A stretch of 64,000 bases of DNA from Erwinia_E haradaeae_E (GCF_900699015.1 NZ_LR217737.1:372001-436000); one strand, 5' to 3'. Positions 7,973-20,352 are shown, counted from the stretch's first letter. The notes: a model not told the origin generated them from the letters alone. Translations and numbers: made by a program.

Positions 7973-10900
7973 CAAATCCTCTAGGTAAATACCTTATTGT
8001 AAAGTGACTAAATACATATCAATTTTTATATATTTCTAATAAATATGTTTAGATTTATTTATTTATGATTTTTTTATTTTTTATTTAAAATCATCAAGTA
8101 AAAATAAATGTACAAGAATATAATAAACAATATACACTATAATAGGTTTATTATTAACTTATATTAAGTTTATATCCTATTATTATTATCTTAGTATTTC
8201 ACATAACTAGAATAATGCCAATACACAATTTTCTTAAATACTTAGATTATCTACTTATCTTGTTTCTGTATTATAAAAATCTTAAAGGAAGGATTCATAT
8301 AATATGTTTTATTAACAGCTGATTAGTCTTCTTCTCTCTATATAGAAGAAAATTTATATATTGAATATATAGAAAGAAGTGATTGATAATATCTTAAAAA
8401 TATTCACATAAAATAAAAGATCCATGAGTGATTAATTTATTTACGAATTCATCTTATATAAGAATTAAAATTTGTCAAAAAAAATATCATATCCCTTTAA
8501 TAAATCATCTTATTTGACTGATAGATAGGATTCATATTGCCTGGTATGGTGACCGCAGGAAAGAAAAAACATTTTTATATATTCATAATAATTAATAAGA
8601 GTGTATTGTAGGAAATTTGACCATTTTATTATGGAGATCATTTTTACAGATATGAAATATTACTACATAATTAACAATTATAATAGGGTGATTATTATTT
8701 ATGTTTAATAAGTATGGATAATCAATCTTTAATTTAGGTTATTAGGTAGTAATAATATTAGTTGTTATAATATTATAAGTTAAGAAAGTCGGATTTGTTG
8801 TTACTAATTATGATTGGTGCCACGGAAGGCGAAAATTATATTTATAGACACTGATATGACTGAGTCAAGAGATATAAAATAATGATTTATCTTGTATATT
8901 GAGTTTTTTATTAACACGACATATCGACTTTCCTTCCTTAGAAAAAAATATATTTTATATTTAAATTTCTATGATAGTTGCATAATGATTTAGTAATGAA
9001 CATCTTATCTATGTAAATCTTGAATTATAATACTGGATCTTTAATTTTAGGTTAGATCATCTCAATATACTAGATAACTTATTATAAAATATTTAGTTTT
9101 TTCAATAAAATATTGCAATTAAATGTATTGAATAAAATTCATAACTTTAAATATTGTTATATCTTTTTATATTTTATATAACAATTTTTTAACTGATCTT
9201 AATTCGAGGTTTGTATTAATAAAATAAAGATTAATGGCTGACTAATAGAGAGATTTTTCTAGTATTATCTAGAGGTTATTTTTTATATGCTCTGCGTTAC
9301 TATTGGATAATTTTTATTATCTTTTAGCAAAGATGGTCAAATCTGGAAAAATTATTTTTATTTTTAATAAATACCTCTGTATGACTTGATAATCATATTA
9401 AGGAGTTTTATGACTAAGATTCAATAAATGTCCTGTTTTATGCCTACAATCATAAAGAATATTTTTAATTTACCATTTTATCCGAAAGGGTAGAGAGAAT
9501 AATCTTAAATGATCTATATTTCTATATAACATAACTTTATTTATTATGTTATCTTTATCATCTTCTATATCAGTTAAAACTTGTCTTCAACTTTTGGCAA
9601 ATAAAAAATAACCGAGAGATAACACCATGTATGTTGATAAAATAGATTATTAATAATGTATATATTCGGTAAAAACTCTTAGTAAATACTTCCGTTTAAT
9701 ATATTACTTTAAAAATTAAAAACCATTACTGATTACATTTTATCAAGAGTTTAAGTGTTAAGTATGAGAGTACAACACTATTTGCTAACTTTTTTACTAA
9801 TATCTCTAACGTTTTGATTAACGCACATCATTTTTATTTTACTAAATATTGTACTATTTCTCTCTTTAACTCTATGAGATTGCTAATGTTTATGGATTGC
9901 TAGAGCATATAATGAACGGCATTTATTATTTATATTTTATGAATAGTTCGAGCTGTATACATGATTCATTCTAAATCTTGCTTCAGATAAGGAATCGATA
10001 TTTTGTTTATATTAGCATGGTTAGTAGTAGGATAAAAACTTGATATATCGTGATTAGTACAGTGTAGGCGAAGACTTATCGCATTAGGAGAAATTGAGAT
10101 GTCAAAGAAACGAATTCCTGATGTAGGGGTAGTACTGTAATAGCAGTAGACTTAATTTATAGGGGAAATCAAGAGGTCGTTATTATAACACATAATCGAT
10201 AGAAGTAGTATACATAGATTGATATTTTGATAGATGTCTTTCGGGTTTTATATGTGATCTATGATAAGGAGTAATGTAGACAGATGAGTGTTATTAAGGT
10301 ATGAAGAGAACAATTATTTTATATTTATTAAGAATATGACTTTCTTTTTTTAAATAAGAATAAGCGTATAAAATTACTTATAATAGTGAATGATTTCTTT
10401 TACTCTATACTTTTGATTATACCAAGAAGCATTAGTAGTTCTGGGAAATAGATATTTAAAAATGATTGCTTTATAATTTGACCAATTGTATATAAAAGTA
10501 CTTAAGTATGTTGATTTGAGGTAATTGCAATTTATGGAGATTAATGAATTATTTACTAATCTTCAGATGATATCTCTGTTTTTTCTATCTTTATTAATAC
10601 TTTTCTAAAAATTATTTCATAATTTCATGATCTATATAAATTCTTATAATATTTTGTAGAACAGGATAGAATGTTCTAGTTCACAGAGCATAGTCATTCT
10701 AGAGAATGATTTTATAATTTATGATGCAGATATAGTTCTATAATTGTATTATCAAAACATTTGAGTTATATAATAATTCAAATCTGAATTATACTTAAGT
10801 TAATTGGATTTAATTATAAAGTTACAAGGAAAGTATAAGACTTATTAGTGTTATCTAGAAGATTCTTAATATAAAAGAAAATCGCAAGCAATAGAAGATA

Positions 10901-12759
10901 TTTCTTAAAAGGAATTTCGCATAAAAACTTTATGATAGATAAAGTCATTCAAATTTAGTCATAGTGTTATTACACTAATGGAGTATTATTCAGTTACAGA
11001 AGAACTGAAGTTAGAAAATAATATTTGATTATGACCGAGTAAACATATTGTTATAGAACAATATTTGTGAGCTATCTAATATGTAGAGTATTCAATTAGT
11101 TTTACACTTCAATTCTAGACCACAAAGTTGTCCGATAGAAATGATATTCTATTACAAGATTTTATCATGAAAAAGAAAGAAAACTAACTAGATCAGAAGA
11201 TACATATCTACAGTTATCAATTTATTAAACAACTAGATTAGATCTTAAGTAATGTAAAATAGCAAGTAAACCTTTGTATGGATAATAGGTTTTAAAATAA
11301 CGGATTTCCTAATATTATATAAAAAGATGTTTTGAACAACATATAAGAAACAATCAATGAGTTTGTTTAATATCTTAAAAAGAAAATGAGAGTACAATAA
11401 GATATTCAATATCATTAGGTCATACAGTTTAACATAGATTATCAAAAAACTTTGAGTTTATGTTGGCAACAGTTTAATAAAATAAAAAACCTGCAATGAC
11501 TGGAGTTTTTCTTTATATAAACTTAAATCAATTAGAGTGTATATTTTTTAATATATACAATAAAAATATTGACGTTAGAATATAATTCTATTTTATAGAA
11601 TTTTTTGATGAGTTTAATAATGTTTTTTATTTAATGTAATACATTTATTATCGATCTTCTTGAATTCATTTATTGTTTGATATTTATAGTCTCACAGTGT
11701 AATTAGATTAACAAGGTGAAGCTTGCAATCTTCATATCTATGTAGATGTAATCGAATCATATCATCATGTGATGATATGATTCGTAAAAAATTTTTAGAA
11801 TCCTTCTTATCTTTTATGGTATTGATTTTATTAATATTAAATAATCAATTAGTAATAATGTAGTCTATTGAAGTTGATATGGAGATTAGAATAATCGAAA
11901 TTTTTATCATATTCAAAGAAATATCTACTAATAAATTGAGTCATATACGAATATTATTCGTGCATATTAATTTAGTATGGAGAGAGTAATTCTTTATCGT
12001 ATAATAATAAAAGAAACAGTGTTTCTATTTTTTATTTTTAAATGTATTACATAGTACAGAGTTTAATTATCTAAAAGAATTTTGTGATTTTTGAAAAAAT
12101 TATATTGAATTCACTGGATCTGCTTTTCTCATGAGATCTCTTTTTTATCAGAGACCAGCTAATTTGATTGATTCAATCTGTTAATTATTAGTTCTAATAA
12201 AATTTTTTATTGAAATTCTTATATTAATCATCATTCAGTTATCAAAGATAAAATATTAGGATTGATAAATCATCTTTTTTTTAAAAAAGTTACACACATA
12301 AAATAGATATCTGATTTTAATTTTTTATTTTTTATTTTTTATTTTCTCTTTATTTAAATCTATAAAGTAATAATTCTATATTTTTAATGAATCATTTATA
12401 TTTCTAGATATATATTTAAGATAGAGTAAAAATTTTTTATTTGTATTAAGACTATTTTAGATGAATTAAATTTAATGATTTAGAAAAGAGTTTTAAATAA
12501 ACATGAGATGTTATACTAGTATGTTTAATAGTTTACTAGATAGACTAACTAATTAGTGTAAACCTTACATATTCAAACATCGTCAAAGATGATATAATAT
12601 AGATCATCAAATCTATCATATATTTCAATTATTTCAATGTATTTATGTCATCTTGAATCTTTTAAAGATGAATTAATTAATAAAAATAAATAAAGAAATT
12701 AGACTACATGAATATTTAATATATATTCAATAAGTTTTTAGAGAAAGTTATCAGATGAA
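7973..12759. other. 4.8 kb gene-free region, eroded DNA
   Basis: No convincing gene on either strand. In enterics the minus-strand genes aat, cydC, cydD and trxB would lie here; their combined size is similar to the gap, but I could not match any segment to them. A less A+T-rich patch at 10030-10260 holds a 60-odd-codon open stretch on the minus strand (fragment TTPTSGIRFFDISISPNAIS) that I do not recognise, probably a gene remnant. A 32-base near-perfect palindrome lies at 11753-11784. A simple (ATTTTTT)n run is at about 12320-12345. A 66-codon frame at 11245-11445 (minus) is low-complexity and not credible as a gene. Confidence 0.55.
11753..11784. repeat. near-perfect palindrome, 15-bp arms
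   Basis: CGAATCATATCATCA (11753-11767) and its exact reverse complement (11770-11784) are separated by two bases. It lies in eroded DNA with no gene within 900 bases, and there is no T-run on either side. It may form a cruciform or hairpin; its role is unknown. Confidence 0.8.
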
Positions 12760-15700
12760 TTAGTAAGGATTGATGTTTTGATTATAATCTTCAGTTTGAA
12801 GATTAAACTGATATAGCATACCTATATCTTGGTCCATACTGGCCACTGCTTCTATATAAAGTTTAGGCATGAGATGGTAACGAACTGTGAATATTGATAA
12901 TGGATCAAATATTCCAATACCATATTTTATCTCTAGATTAGGCAGTATATTAGCACTTACTTCTATTTTTTGTTTATTACCTATTCCCATGGTATTTAAT
13001 GCAAGATGGTTTATTTTTAAGGTCCGTCCAATTTGATTTATAATTTTCTCACTTTGAGCTAGTCCTAACCCTACTAAAACTGAAGTTAGTGATTTATTCT
13101 CACTATTTAGAGTGCTTAATTGTTGTCCATGTAATAGATAGGATATAGTTTCTTGCTGCGTTTGTTTTGGTTCAGAAAATACCTCTATCTTAGGGTCGCT
13201 TGCTAGGCCAGTTACTCGTACCCCGACTGTTATGTTATCTTTGGTTGTTTTTGGACTACGAATTGCTTCAATATATAAATAAGGTTGATCTAGTAATTTA
13301 GAAAATTGTAACATTCCTTTTCGTATGGTTAAATCTTGAGTGTATGCATAGAATCGTCCAGATGGGATATCAATTTGACCCGTGAGACTAGTGCTATGGT
13401 CATCTTTTAGTATTTTTAAATCACCATTAAGAAAGGCTTGTAATCCATAGGCAGTAAGGGTCACATTTTTTCCAAGATGAATTGTGATATTACTGGTAAT
13501 AGGGATATTGATTAATTTGGGTTTCAAGGGTTGAAGATTGTTATCTAAAAGTATTTCATCAGAAGATGTGTTGATAGTATCTCTTGGTTTGTTTTGAATC
13601 AATATATGTGCCCATGGTATATTTATATGACCCATCAAAGTCATTAGATTAGGTGTTTTTTCAAAAACTAATTGTGGAGAAATATCCATATGTAGAGTTG
13701 GTGGCACTATTACGCGGATTTTTTCCCCTTTTACTGTGATATACGTATACCAATTACTTAGATTATTCCAAGTAGAGTGCCCATTAACAATAATGTCGCC
13801 TTTTGTAGTCTGAATTATTCCTTCAATAGAAGATTTATTACCATTAAAGAATATTGCTATATTGGCTGTTTGTATTTGAATAGGCATATCTCGGCTATCT
13901 AGGTTTATGTTTTTTAGTTTTAGATCACCAAATATTTGTGGAGAATGTAAGTTACCACTTAAGTGAAGATTTGTATTTACGATTCCACATATGTTTTCAT
14001 CTATGTTGAGTATTGTATTTAATACTTCTATTGATAAGTGATTAGTATTGAATATACCAGATAGTTTTTGTTGTCCATTGAGATTAGAAATATGAATATC
14101 GCCCTTTATATTTGCATGATTAGTAAGTTCAATTAACCATTGAAGATGTGTACAGTTGTTTTTTAATTCAGCTTCAACAGTCATTTTATCGAGGATAGTC
14201 AATGTATTTTTTATGTGTACTTGATGATGAATTTGAATTTTTTGTCCTTGTAGTATAAGCTTACCTGCTTGAAATCCTGTATTTATATTCCATATTAAGG
14301 ATATGGAACCATTTATTTCTCCTATTAGTTTGGTCTTATTTTTTATAAATGCATTAAGTATTGATAAATTAAAATGATTAATATCTATGTTGGTATAGAC
14401 CGATGGTTTATTTTGAACTATTGTTGGTATGAATAACTTAGATTTTAATCTATTCCAACAGTCAGGAACTAGATTTAATGTGTTTGTTTTATAAAAATAG
14501 TTAATTGTAATAGATCGTGTTAAGTTCCATACCTCTGACGGGGTGGAAAGAAAATTATCTTTTACAACTCCTCTCCAAGTTTTTTCTAATAGGTCAAAAG
14601 ATCCATGGATTGCAATATTCCAAGAAAATGGTTGAGCTTGTAAGTTAAGATTTAGTTGATGTTCTGTAGATGTTCCTTTAACTTTTAATTGAAGTAAATG
14701 AATCAAAATATTATTTTTTTTGATCCTCTCTAGAAGGATATTACAATTTCCTTGAATTATATTGTTTCTTGTTAGTATGCTATCAATGTCTAGATGGCCA
14801 ATATAGATTTTATCCCATTGAAGATCTTTAGCGGTGATTTTTGTAAATAATTTTGGTTTTTCTAGGTTGCCTCTAGCGCGAAAAGATCCCCATACGCTAC
14901 CACTGAGTCCAGGTAAGGTGTTATTTAGATGTCTTCCATCAATCTTTAAATCAAGATGTAACTGTTCAGACAGAAATCCATGAAGGTTAATTTCATTCTT
15001 ACCAAACATAAGCTGTACATTGTGAACATTCCAGAAGTTGGGTTTATGAATAGAGAGAGAACCATGTATTATTAATGGTTGATCTAGTATCTGACCTTTG
15101 AGGTTTAGGTTTAGATCCATTAATCTTATCTTCCAGCTATTATTATGAAGATAACCACTAGTGGTCACGGTGCCCATTACTTTGCTTTTTAATTTAGGAT
15201 ATTGATAAGGTATATTAATTCCAGATAAGGTTAAGTGACTATGCCAGCTAATAGTCTTATTCCAATTCATCCATCCTGTTAAATTTATCACCCCTTCTAG
15301 GGTGATTAAATGTAATTGATTTAAAATAAATTGTTGATTATTTCCTCTTCCTCGCAGACTTAGTAAGATTGGTGGAATATGATTTCCTACCAAAGATGTT
15401 TGTAGTTCAACAGTATAATCAACTATCTTACCTCTAAAAACTAAATTCACCTCATTAGCTTGTACTTTCTGAATATTAGCTATTGGCCAATAGATCTTAG
15501 GGCTTTCCAATGTCATATAAAAAGGTAAGCCAACAATAGAGGGTTGAATATTTAAATTAATAAGTATTGGTATTGGTCCAGATAAATTGAGCATTAGTTT
15601 AATTGAGCGATATAAATTACCATCTATAATTATTTTAATTTTTTGATTTTTCAAAGTAGATGTAGTTAGATTACCGTTAAGTATGAATCGTAGTGGCCAG

Positions 15701-16578
15701 GTATCAATTAGATTAATTTTGCCTTCAGAGGTTAATGAACCATAAGAAGAATCAATTTTTAATTGTTTTAGATAGAGCTGCTTAGATTTGCTTTGAACTT
15801 GTATAAGAAGATAATTTATAGAAATATTATATGCTCCAGTAATCTCTATCTTCTTAGAGATTAGTTGTACTATATCTATATTAACAGGTAGGGATAATTC
15901 TGGTAAATATGGTAAAATAGGTTTATTCAACATTGATTGAGATATATTACTGAATGATAGAAAAAATTTTTTTATATTCTTGATTTGTTGCTCTTTTTTT
16001 TCGTGATTAGATATTTGTTTTTTTATTTCTGGTAGAATGATTGTCAAACCATCAATATAAGCTGGTGTAAGTGTCAATTTATTATCTTGCCAGATCACAC
16101 CTCCGGTAAAACTTGTCAATAACATAGCAGTATTATTAATAACTAAATTAATATTATAAAGATTTAGTCGATTCAAAATAAGTGACTTGATGTATTTTAT
16201 TTTAGTTTTGTGATCTATTTTTTGTAAATAAGAATTTGATCTAAAGCATGTAGATGTCTTTTTTGCTACTATTTTTACATTTTTTATTGTTAAATTATTG
16301 AAATATAATCTTCTATGAAGAAGAGAGGTAAGGGGTAGTTCTAGATGAAGTTCGTCTAGATTAACTTCTATAGTTGATGTTATATAGTGAATATTGGTTA
16401 GGGTTAGGTTATTGAAACTACCATTAATTGTCTGGATGGTGAGATTAGGAAGGCAGTATTTTGCTATAGAGAGGGTTAGATGGGTTCCACTGTTCGTGTT
16501 TATTAAAAATATTATAAAAATAAATAGAATTAAAATTAAGATTAGTATGTAAATAAGTCCTTGTTTCCATAATTTCAT
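12760..16578 (-). CDS. tamB: TamB, inter-membrane translocation and assembly module subunit
   Basis: TamB is a very long, beta-rich protein anchored in the inner membrane that spans the periplasm and works with TamA in outer-membrane protein assembly and in lipid transport to the outer membrane. The 1272-residue product has one N-terminal membrane segment (about residues 8-26, almost all Leu/Ile), a long repetitive beta-strand body and the C-terminal DUF490/TamB domain (for example SGRFYAYTQDLTIRKGML and the YEIEVKYG-like IEIKYGIGIFDPLSIFTVRY). The E. coli protein is 1259 residues and ends near LYQF; here MLYQFNL is followed by about 12 extra, polar residues. Its ATG overlaps the tamA stop by 4 bases. 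Finding 3.8 kb of uninterrupted frame in such an eroded chromosome implies strong selection. Confidence 0.96.
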   Translation of the reverse strand: MKLWKQGLIYILILILILFIFIIFLINTNSGTHLTLSIAKYCLPNLTIQTINGSFNNLTLTNIHYITSTIEVNLDELHLELPLTSLLHRRLYFNNLTIKNVKIVAKKTSTCFRSNSYLQKIDHKTKIKYIKSLILNRLNLYNINLVINNTAMLLTSFTGGVIWQDNKLTLTPAYIDGLTIILPEIKKQISNHEKKEQQIKNIKKFFLSFSNISQSMLNKPILPYLPELSLPVNIDIVQLISKKIEITGAYNISINYLLIQVQSKSKQLYLKQLKIDSSYGSLTSEGKINLIDTWPLRFILNGNLTTSTLKNQKIKIIIDGNLYRSIKLMLNLSGPIPILINLNIQPSIVGLPFYMTLESPKIYWPIANIQKVQANEVNLVFRGKIVDYTVELQTSLVGNHIPPILLSLRGRGNNQQFILNQLHLITLEGVINLTGWMNWNKTISWHSHLTLSGINIPYQYPKLKSKVMGTVTTSGYLHNNSWKIRLMDLNLNLKGQILDQPLIIHGSLSIHKPNFWNVHNVQLMFGKNEINLHGFLSEQLHLDLKIDGRHLNNTLPGLSGSVWGSFRARGNLEKPKLFTKITAKDLQWDKIYIGHLDIDSILTRNNIIQGNCNILLERIKKNNILIHLLQLKVKGTSTEHQLNLNLQAQPFSWNIAIHGSFDLLEKTWRGVVKDNFLSTPSEVWNLTRSITINYFYKTNTLNLVPDCWNRLKSKLFIPTIVQNKPSVYTNIDINHFNLSILNAFIKNKTKLIGEINGSISLIWNINTGFQAGKLILQGQKIQIHHQVHIKNTLTILDKMTVEAELKNNCTHLQWLIELTNHANIKGDIHISNLNGQQKLSGIFNTNHLSIEVLNTILNIDENICGIVNTNLHLSGNLHSPQIFGDLKLKNINLDSRDMPIQIQTANIAIFFNGNKSSIEGIIQTTKGDIIVNGHSTWNNLSNWYTYITVKGEKIRVIVPPTLHMDISPQLVFEKTPNLMTLMGHINIPWAHILIQNKPRDTINTSSDEILLDNNLQPLKPKLINIPITSNITIHLGKNVTLTAYGLQAFLNGDLKILKDDHSTSLTGQIDIPSGRFYAYTQDLTIRKGMLQFSKLLDQPYLYIEAIRSPKTTKDNITVGVRVTGLASDPKIEVFSEPKQTQQETISYLLHGQQLSTLNSENKSLTSVLVGLGLAQSEKIINQIGRTLKINHLALNTMGIGNKQKIEVSANILPNLEIKYGIGIFDPLSIFTVRYHLMPKLYIEAVASMDQDIGMLYQFNLQTEDYNQNINPY

Positions 16579-18320
16579 AGCTCAGGACCAAATCCAATGT
16601 ATAGTTGGATACTATGACTTCTTTTATCATTTACTGGCCGTGCAATATCAAGTTTGATCGGTCCTAGAGGGGATTTCCAACGTATACCGAAACCAATACT
16701 TATTTTAATATTTTTTTGTTTAATATCTTGAATTACTTCACCTATATCTATAAAATCTGCAATCCACCATCTTCCATGAAGATTATACTGATGTTCTAGT
16801 GAACCTATTATAATTTTTGAAGCACCGATTACTTTTCCATTATGATCACGTGGAGATAGTCCTTTATATTTATAACCACGTATACTATGTTTCCCTCCGG
16901 CAAAGAAACGCATATCTGGTGGAATTTTTTCAAAATGATGCGTTTGAATCCAACCCAAATCTGTGTGTACAATAAAACGATTTTTTTCTTTAAGAGTGCT
17001 AATCCATGAATTCTCTATTTTAAATACTATAAAATCGATATAGGATCCCCAGGATACATCTGAAAAATCAATTGAATAATGTTGCGAATAACCATGTGTT
17101 GGCATTAGTCCTCCGTATGATCGAGTACGATCAATACTAATACCTGGGTAAATAAACATAGTTCTATTAGTGATTTCATCTTGAGTAAAGTGCTCTAATC
17201 TCCATCGTAAATTGATTGCTTTTTTCCAACCGCTGGGATTCTTCCAGTATCGTGATATTGTTAAGATGGAAGCATCTGTCTTAGTATTGTTCCAACTCAT
17301 ACGTTGCAGACTACCTTGAAATAAGTAATACTTGTCTAGTGGGTTTTCAAGGATTGGTATTTTATAGGTAAATATTAGTTCATATTCAGGCGAAGAGATA
17401 TTAGAAATAGCTTTAAAACTATGTCCTCGATCATTGATTAGATTTTTTTTCCATATAGTGCTTATATGTATCCCAATCTTTCTAGATGAGCCAATACCAG
17501 TTGTAAAGGTGCTTTCAGTACATTCTCTGAGCATTCCGTGTAATTGTAAAAATGCACCGAGATTGGATGTATTAAATTCTGGTATAACAATTACGGAATT
17601 AAACCAGCCAGTTTCTGATAATCGACGGGTCAACTCTACCATTTGATTTGAGGTATAGTAAGATCCTTCTTTAAAGGGCCTTAAATTGTATAAATATTCC
17701 TTTCGGAGCTGTGATCCAGTAAAAGTTATTTTACCAAAATGATAACGTGGTCCACTATTGTAGTCTATATCCCAGAAAGCCTGATGTTTTTGTACTGATA
17801 CTTTTAGTTGGTTTTTATAGTAATTAGCATTAAAATATCCTTTTTCTAAAGCAAGATTATTTAAAGATTTTTTAAAATTTTCATATTGCCAATGATTTAA
17901 TATGGCGCCTAATTTAGGTTGTCTGTCAGCGATTAAATTACGGTAATCATGATCTTTTTGTGCATCACCTTGTATTTTTACTCTAATGTCAGTAATTATC
18001 ACTGGTTCTCCTAGTGTAACTGTAATTACAAGTAAAGGTTCTTTTCTATTTTTTTTAGATTTATAAAGGTTTATTTGAATCTTTGGTTCATAATAGCCAA
18101 AGACTTTTGTAGCTTTTGTTACTATTTTTTGAATACGGGAATAAAATCGATTATTTATAGTTAGTTTTTGATTTTTAATTACTGATAAGTGTGCTTCAAC
18201 ATTTTTTTTTAGATCTCCAGATAATCCAAGTACATGAACATCGATGGTTGCTGCTTGGACAGGTGTAGTATGTATACTGATTAGTAAGAAAGATAGGTAA
18301 TAGATATAAATTTGTGGCAC
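16575..18320 (-). CDS. tamA: TamA, outer-membrane Omp85-family protein
   Basis: TamA is the outer-membrane partner of TamB: an N-terminal signal peptide, three POTRA domains and a 16-strand barrel. The 581-residue product starts with a hydrophobic leader ending TPVQA-A, so cleavage near residue 23 is likely. POTRA-region matches include GLSGDLKKNVEAHLS, YENFKKSL and FWDIDYNSGPRYHFG. The barrel shows RFFAGGKHSIRGYKYKGLSP (the conserved RGY loop motif) and ends SIQLYIGFGPEL, as in E. coli (577 residues). The start is GTG at 18320, preceded by GAGGAG about six bases upstream; an ATG two bases earlier is in another frame. It is coupled to tamB by a 4-base overlap. Confidence 0.96.
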   Translation of the reverse strand: MPQIYIYYLSFLLISIHTTPVQAATIDVHVLGLSGDLKKNVEAHLSVIKNQKLTINNRFYSRIQKIVTKATKVFGYYEPKIQINLYKSKKNRKEPLLVITVTLGEPVIITDIRVKIQGDAQKDHDYRNLIADRQPKLGAILNHWQYENFKKSLNNLALEKGYFNANYYKNQLKVSVQKHQAFWDIDYNSGPRYHFGKITFTGSQLRKEYLYNLRPFKEGSYYTSNQMVELTRRLSETGWFNSVIVIPEFNTSNLGAFLQLHGMLRECTESTFTTGIGSSRKIGIHISTIWKKNLINDRGHSFKAISNISSPEYELIFTYKIPILENPLDKYYLFQGSLQRMSWNNTKTDASILTISRYWKNPSGWKKAINLRWRLEHFTQDEITNRTMFIYPGISIDRTRSYGGLMPTHGYSQHYSIDFSDVSWGSYIDFIVFKIENSWISTLKEKNRFIVHTDLGWIQTHHFEKIPPDMRFFAGGKHSIRGYKYKGLSPRDHNGKVIGASKIIIGSLEHQYNLHGRWWIADFIDIGEVIQDIKQKNIKISIGFGIRWKSPLGPIKLDIARPVNDKRSHSIQLYIGFGPEL

Positions 18321-20352
18321 ATTTGCTCCTCATTTTTATTCTACTTAACAGCAAAAAATCTTATTTATATCATTATATATCTAAGTGATCATAATGCAGA
18401 TATGATATGATATTGCTGAATTTTCTTTAGTATTTGTAGTATATGAGACATCTTAGATCTGTTTTTTGCAGTGCTATGAGCAGTATCGTATAGTATATGT
18501 ATTACATAGTACGTATCATAAAAATATAATTTTATCTAATAATCTTTATCGAAAATCTAGTAATCCATCTTAAGATATTTTAACTGTGTCATATTATTAT
18601 CTAGATTTGATATGATCTATAAGAATTATTCTGTATTCAAGGAAGAGTTTGATAGATATTGAGTTATTTTATAGCTGATTAGATTGTTCTATGAAAAGTT
18701 TTATCAATTATTTTTAGTATTATGTAATTATCTAGATATACATCGAATCATCATTTAGAAAATATGTGCAGGTATTTATTTTTAATTAGAAACTCTGTTT
18801 TTGTCTTTATTCGTTGTAATCTGTGTAATTAAACATTTCTAATTTTAGATATAAATTATATTTTCTACAGTAGAAACTGTGTTGAAGGGGTTGTTGTATA
18901 AAGTTGTTTTTATAAAATATAAAGTTTTAATTTATTTAGTAGTTAATTTGTTACAGTTTTTGTTATTTATAAAATGATGTTTTTGAATGCTTTTTTTTAA
19001 AAACCTCATCTCTTATTTGATTATTATTAATATCATAAGAAAAGTAATTAGATACGTCTTTAGATTGTAATGGTTAACATTTAGTTATTTGTTAGTGAAT
19101 ACTATTTTGATCAGTGTGTTTAAATTAAATAATTATGATATAAGGTAAATAAAGTATTACTGACAGAACGAAAATTTATTATTCAATCATACTATGCAGA
19201 GTGTATTTTGTATTCATGTAGTGCATGTCGTATACAATTACCATCGTTACATGTATTGTTGTTTTAAATAGGTATATATCTTTATAGTGTTTTGTTTATA
19301 ATTGATGTAGCTATAGATATTATAGCTAAATGGGTACAATATTGAATAAGAATATAAATATTATTTAATAAATCTTATATTAATGTAGTAAGAATTCAGT
19401 TAATTTAAAAATAATGACTAACGATTAATAAATAGAATTTTTTAATAATTAAAATCAGCATTATTATTATAATAATATTAGTTGTTCTTATAATTCTCTT
19501 CTTATATATAAATCATGGATTAATTATTTAAATAATTGTTATATATGTTAGATTATTTTTGAAAATCATTGTATATTGAAGATGATTATATTCTATCTAG
19601 GTGGAATTTGGTTTCTTCAATAAATTGATTCTATAAAAATACCTTAATTACACAGTCTTATTTTGTTATGTTTCCATATGTTATTTTAAATGTTATTTTT
19701 ATATCTAACCGAGAGAAGATTAGATGGATGTTTCTTATTGTTTCGAGCTAACTTCAGATAGTAGTTGAAAGTTAGGTGATTCTAGATTCCTCTGATATTA
19801 AGTATCTTCATAATATCTAAATAAAGATATACATATTGTATTTATGAGTATATCAATCTATTGAGAGAAAAGATTGATTATTACTTCTAGTCTCTAGTAG
19901 AGTATAAGAATCCAATATAATATTCATTCGCATTAATGCGACATGGGTTTCCATATTCTTTCTTAAAGAAGACTCTAATTAGTTTGGCAAACATAGTTAT
20001 ATATAAGAAATATATTTATGAATATAAGATAGTGTTATATAGATTAATATTTATTTTTAGATAGAAGGTGACGTGAAGAGTCAAGATATGATATTTAAAA
20101 TCAAAAGTAACTGATATAAATCCTATAATTGGATTATCTGTGGAGAGAGAATATCATTCTAAGAATGAGTAGTTATGAGGGTTTAATTTATTTTGATACG
20201 ATCATATCGATATAAAGTTGAAAGTGTTGTTTTTTATTAGGATAAAACTGATTTAATAGAAAGTGTATCCACAGAAGTAAACTACTAAAAATCATCTTTC
20301 ATATTTTTGTAATATACAAGGTTAAGTGAACAGACAGAAGCAGTGAAATAAA
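18321..20352. other. 2 kb gene-free region upstream of tamA and mrdA
   Basis: Divergent spacer between tamA (minus) and mrdA (plus). In enterics rsfS and rlmH lie directly upstream of mrdA; I compared the last few hundred bases with those proteins and saw no convincing match. It presumably holds the promoters of both flanking operons. Otherwise nothing recognisable. Confidence 0.55.

Noticed and set aside
11245..11445. 66-codon minus-strand open frame
   Set aside because: Low-complexity, Leu/Ile/Tyr-rich translation of A+T-rich DNA, no ribosome-binding site, no family resemblance.
19280..19400. tRNA-like D-arm (GATGTAGCTATAGATATTATAGC)
   Set aside because: No T-arm or matching acceptor stem at the right distance.
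18321..20352. Remains of rsfS and rlmH upstream of mrdA
   Set aside because: Expected by enteric gene order, but no segment could be aligned with the protein motifs by eye.
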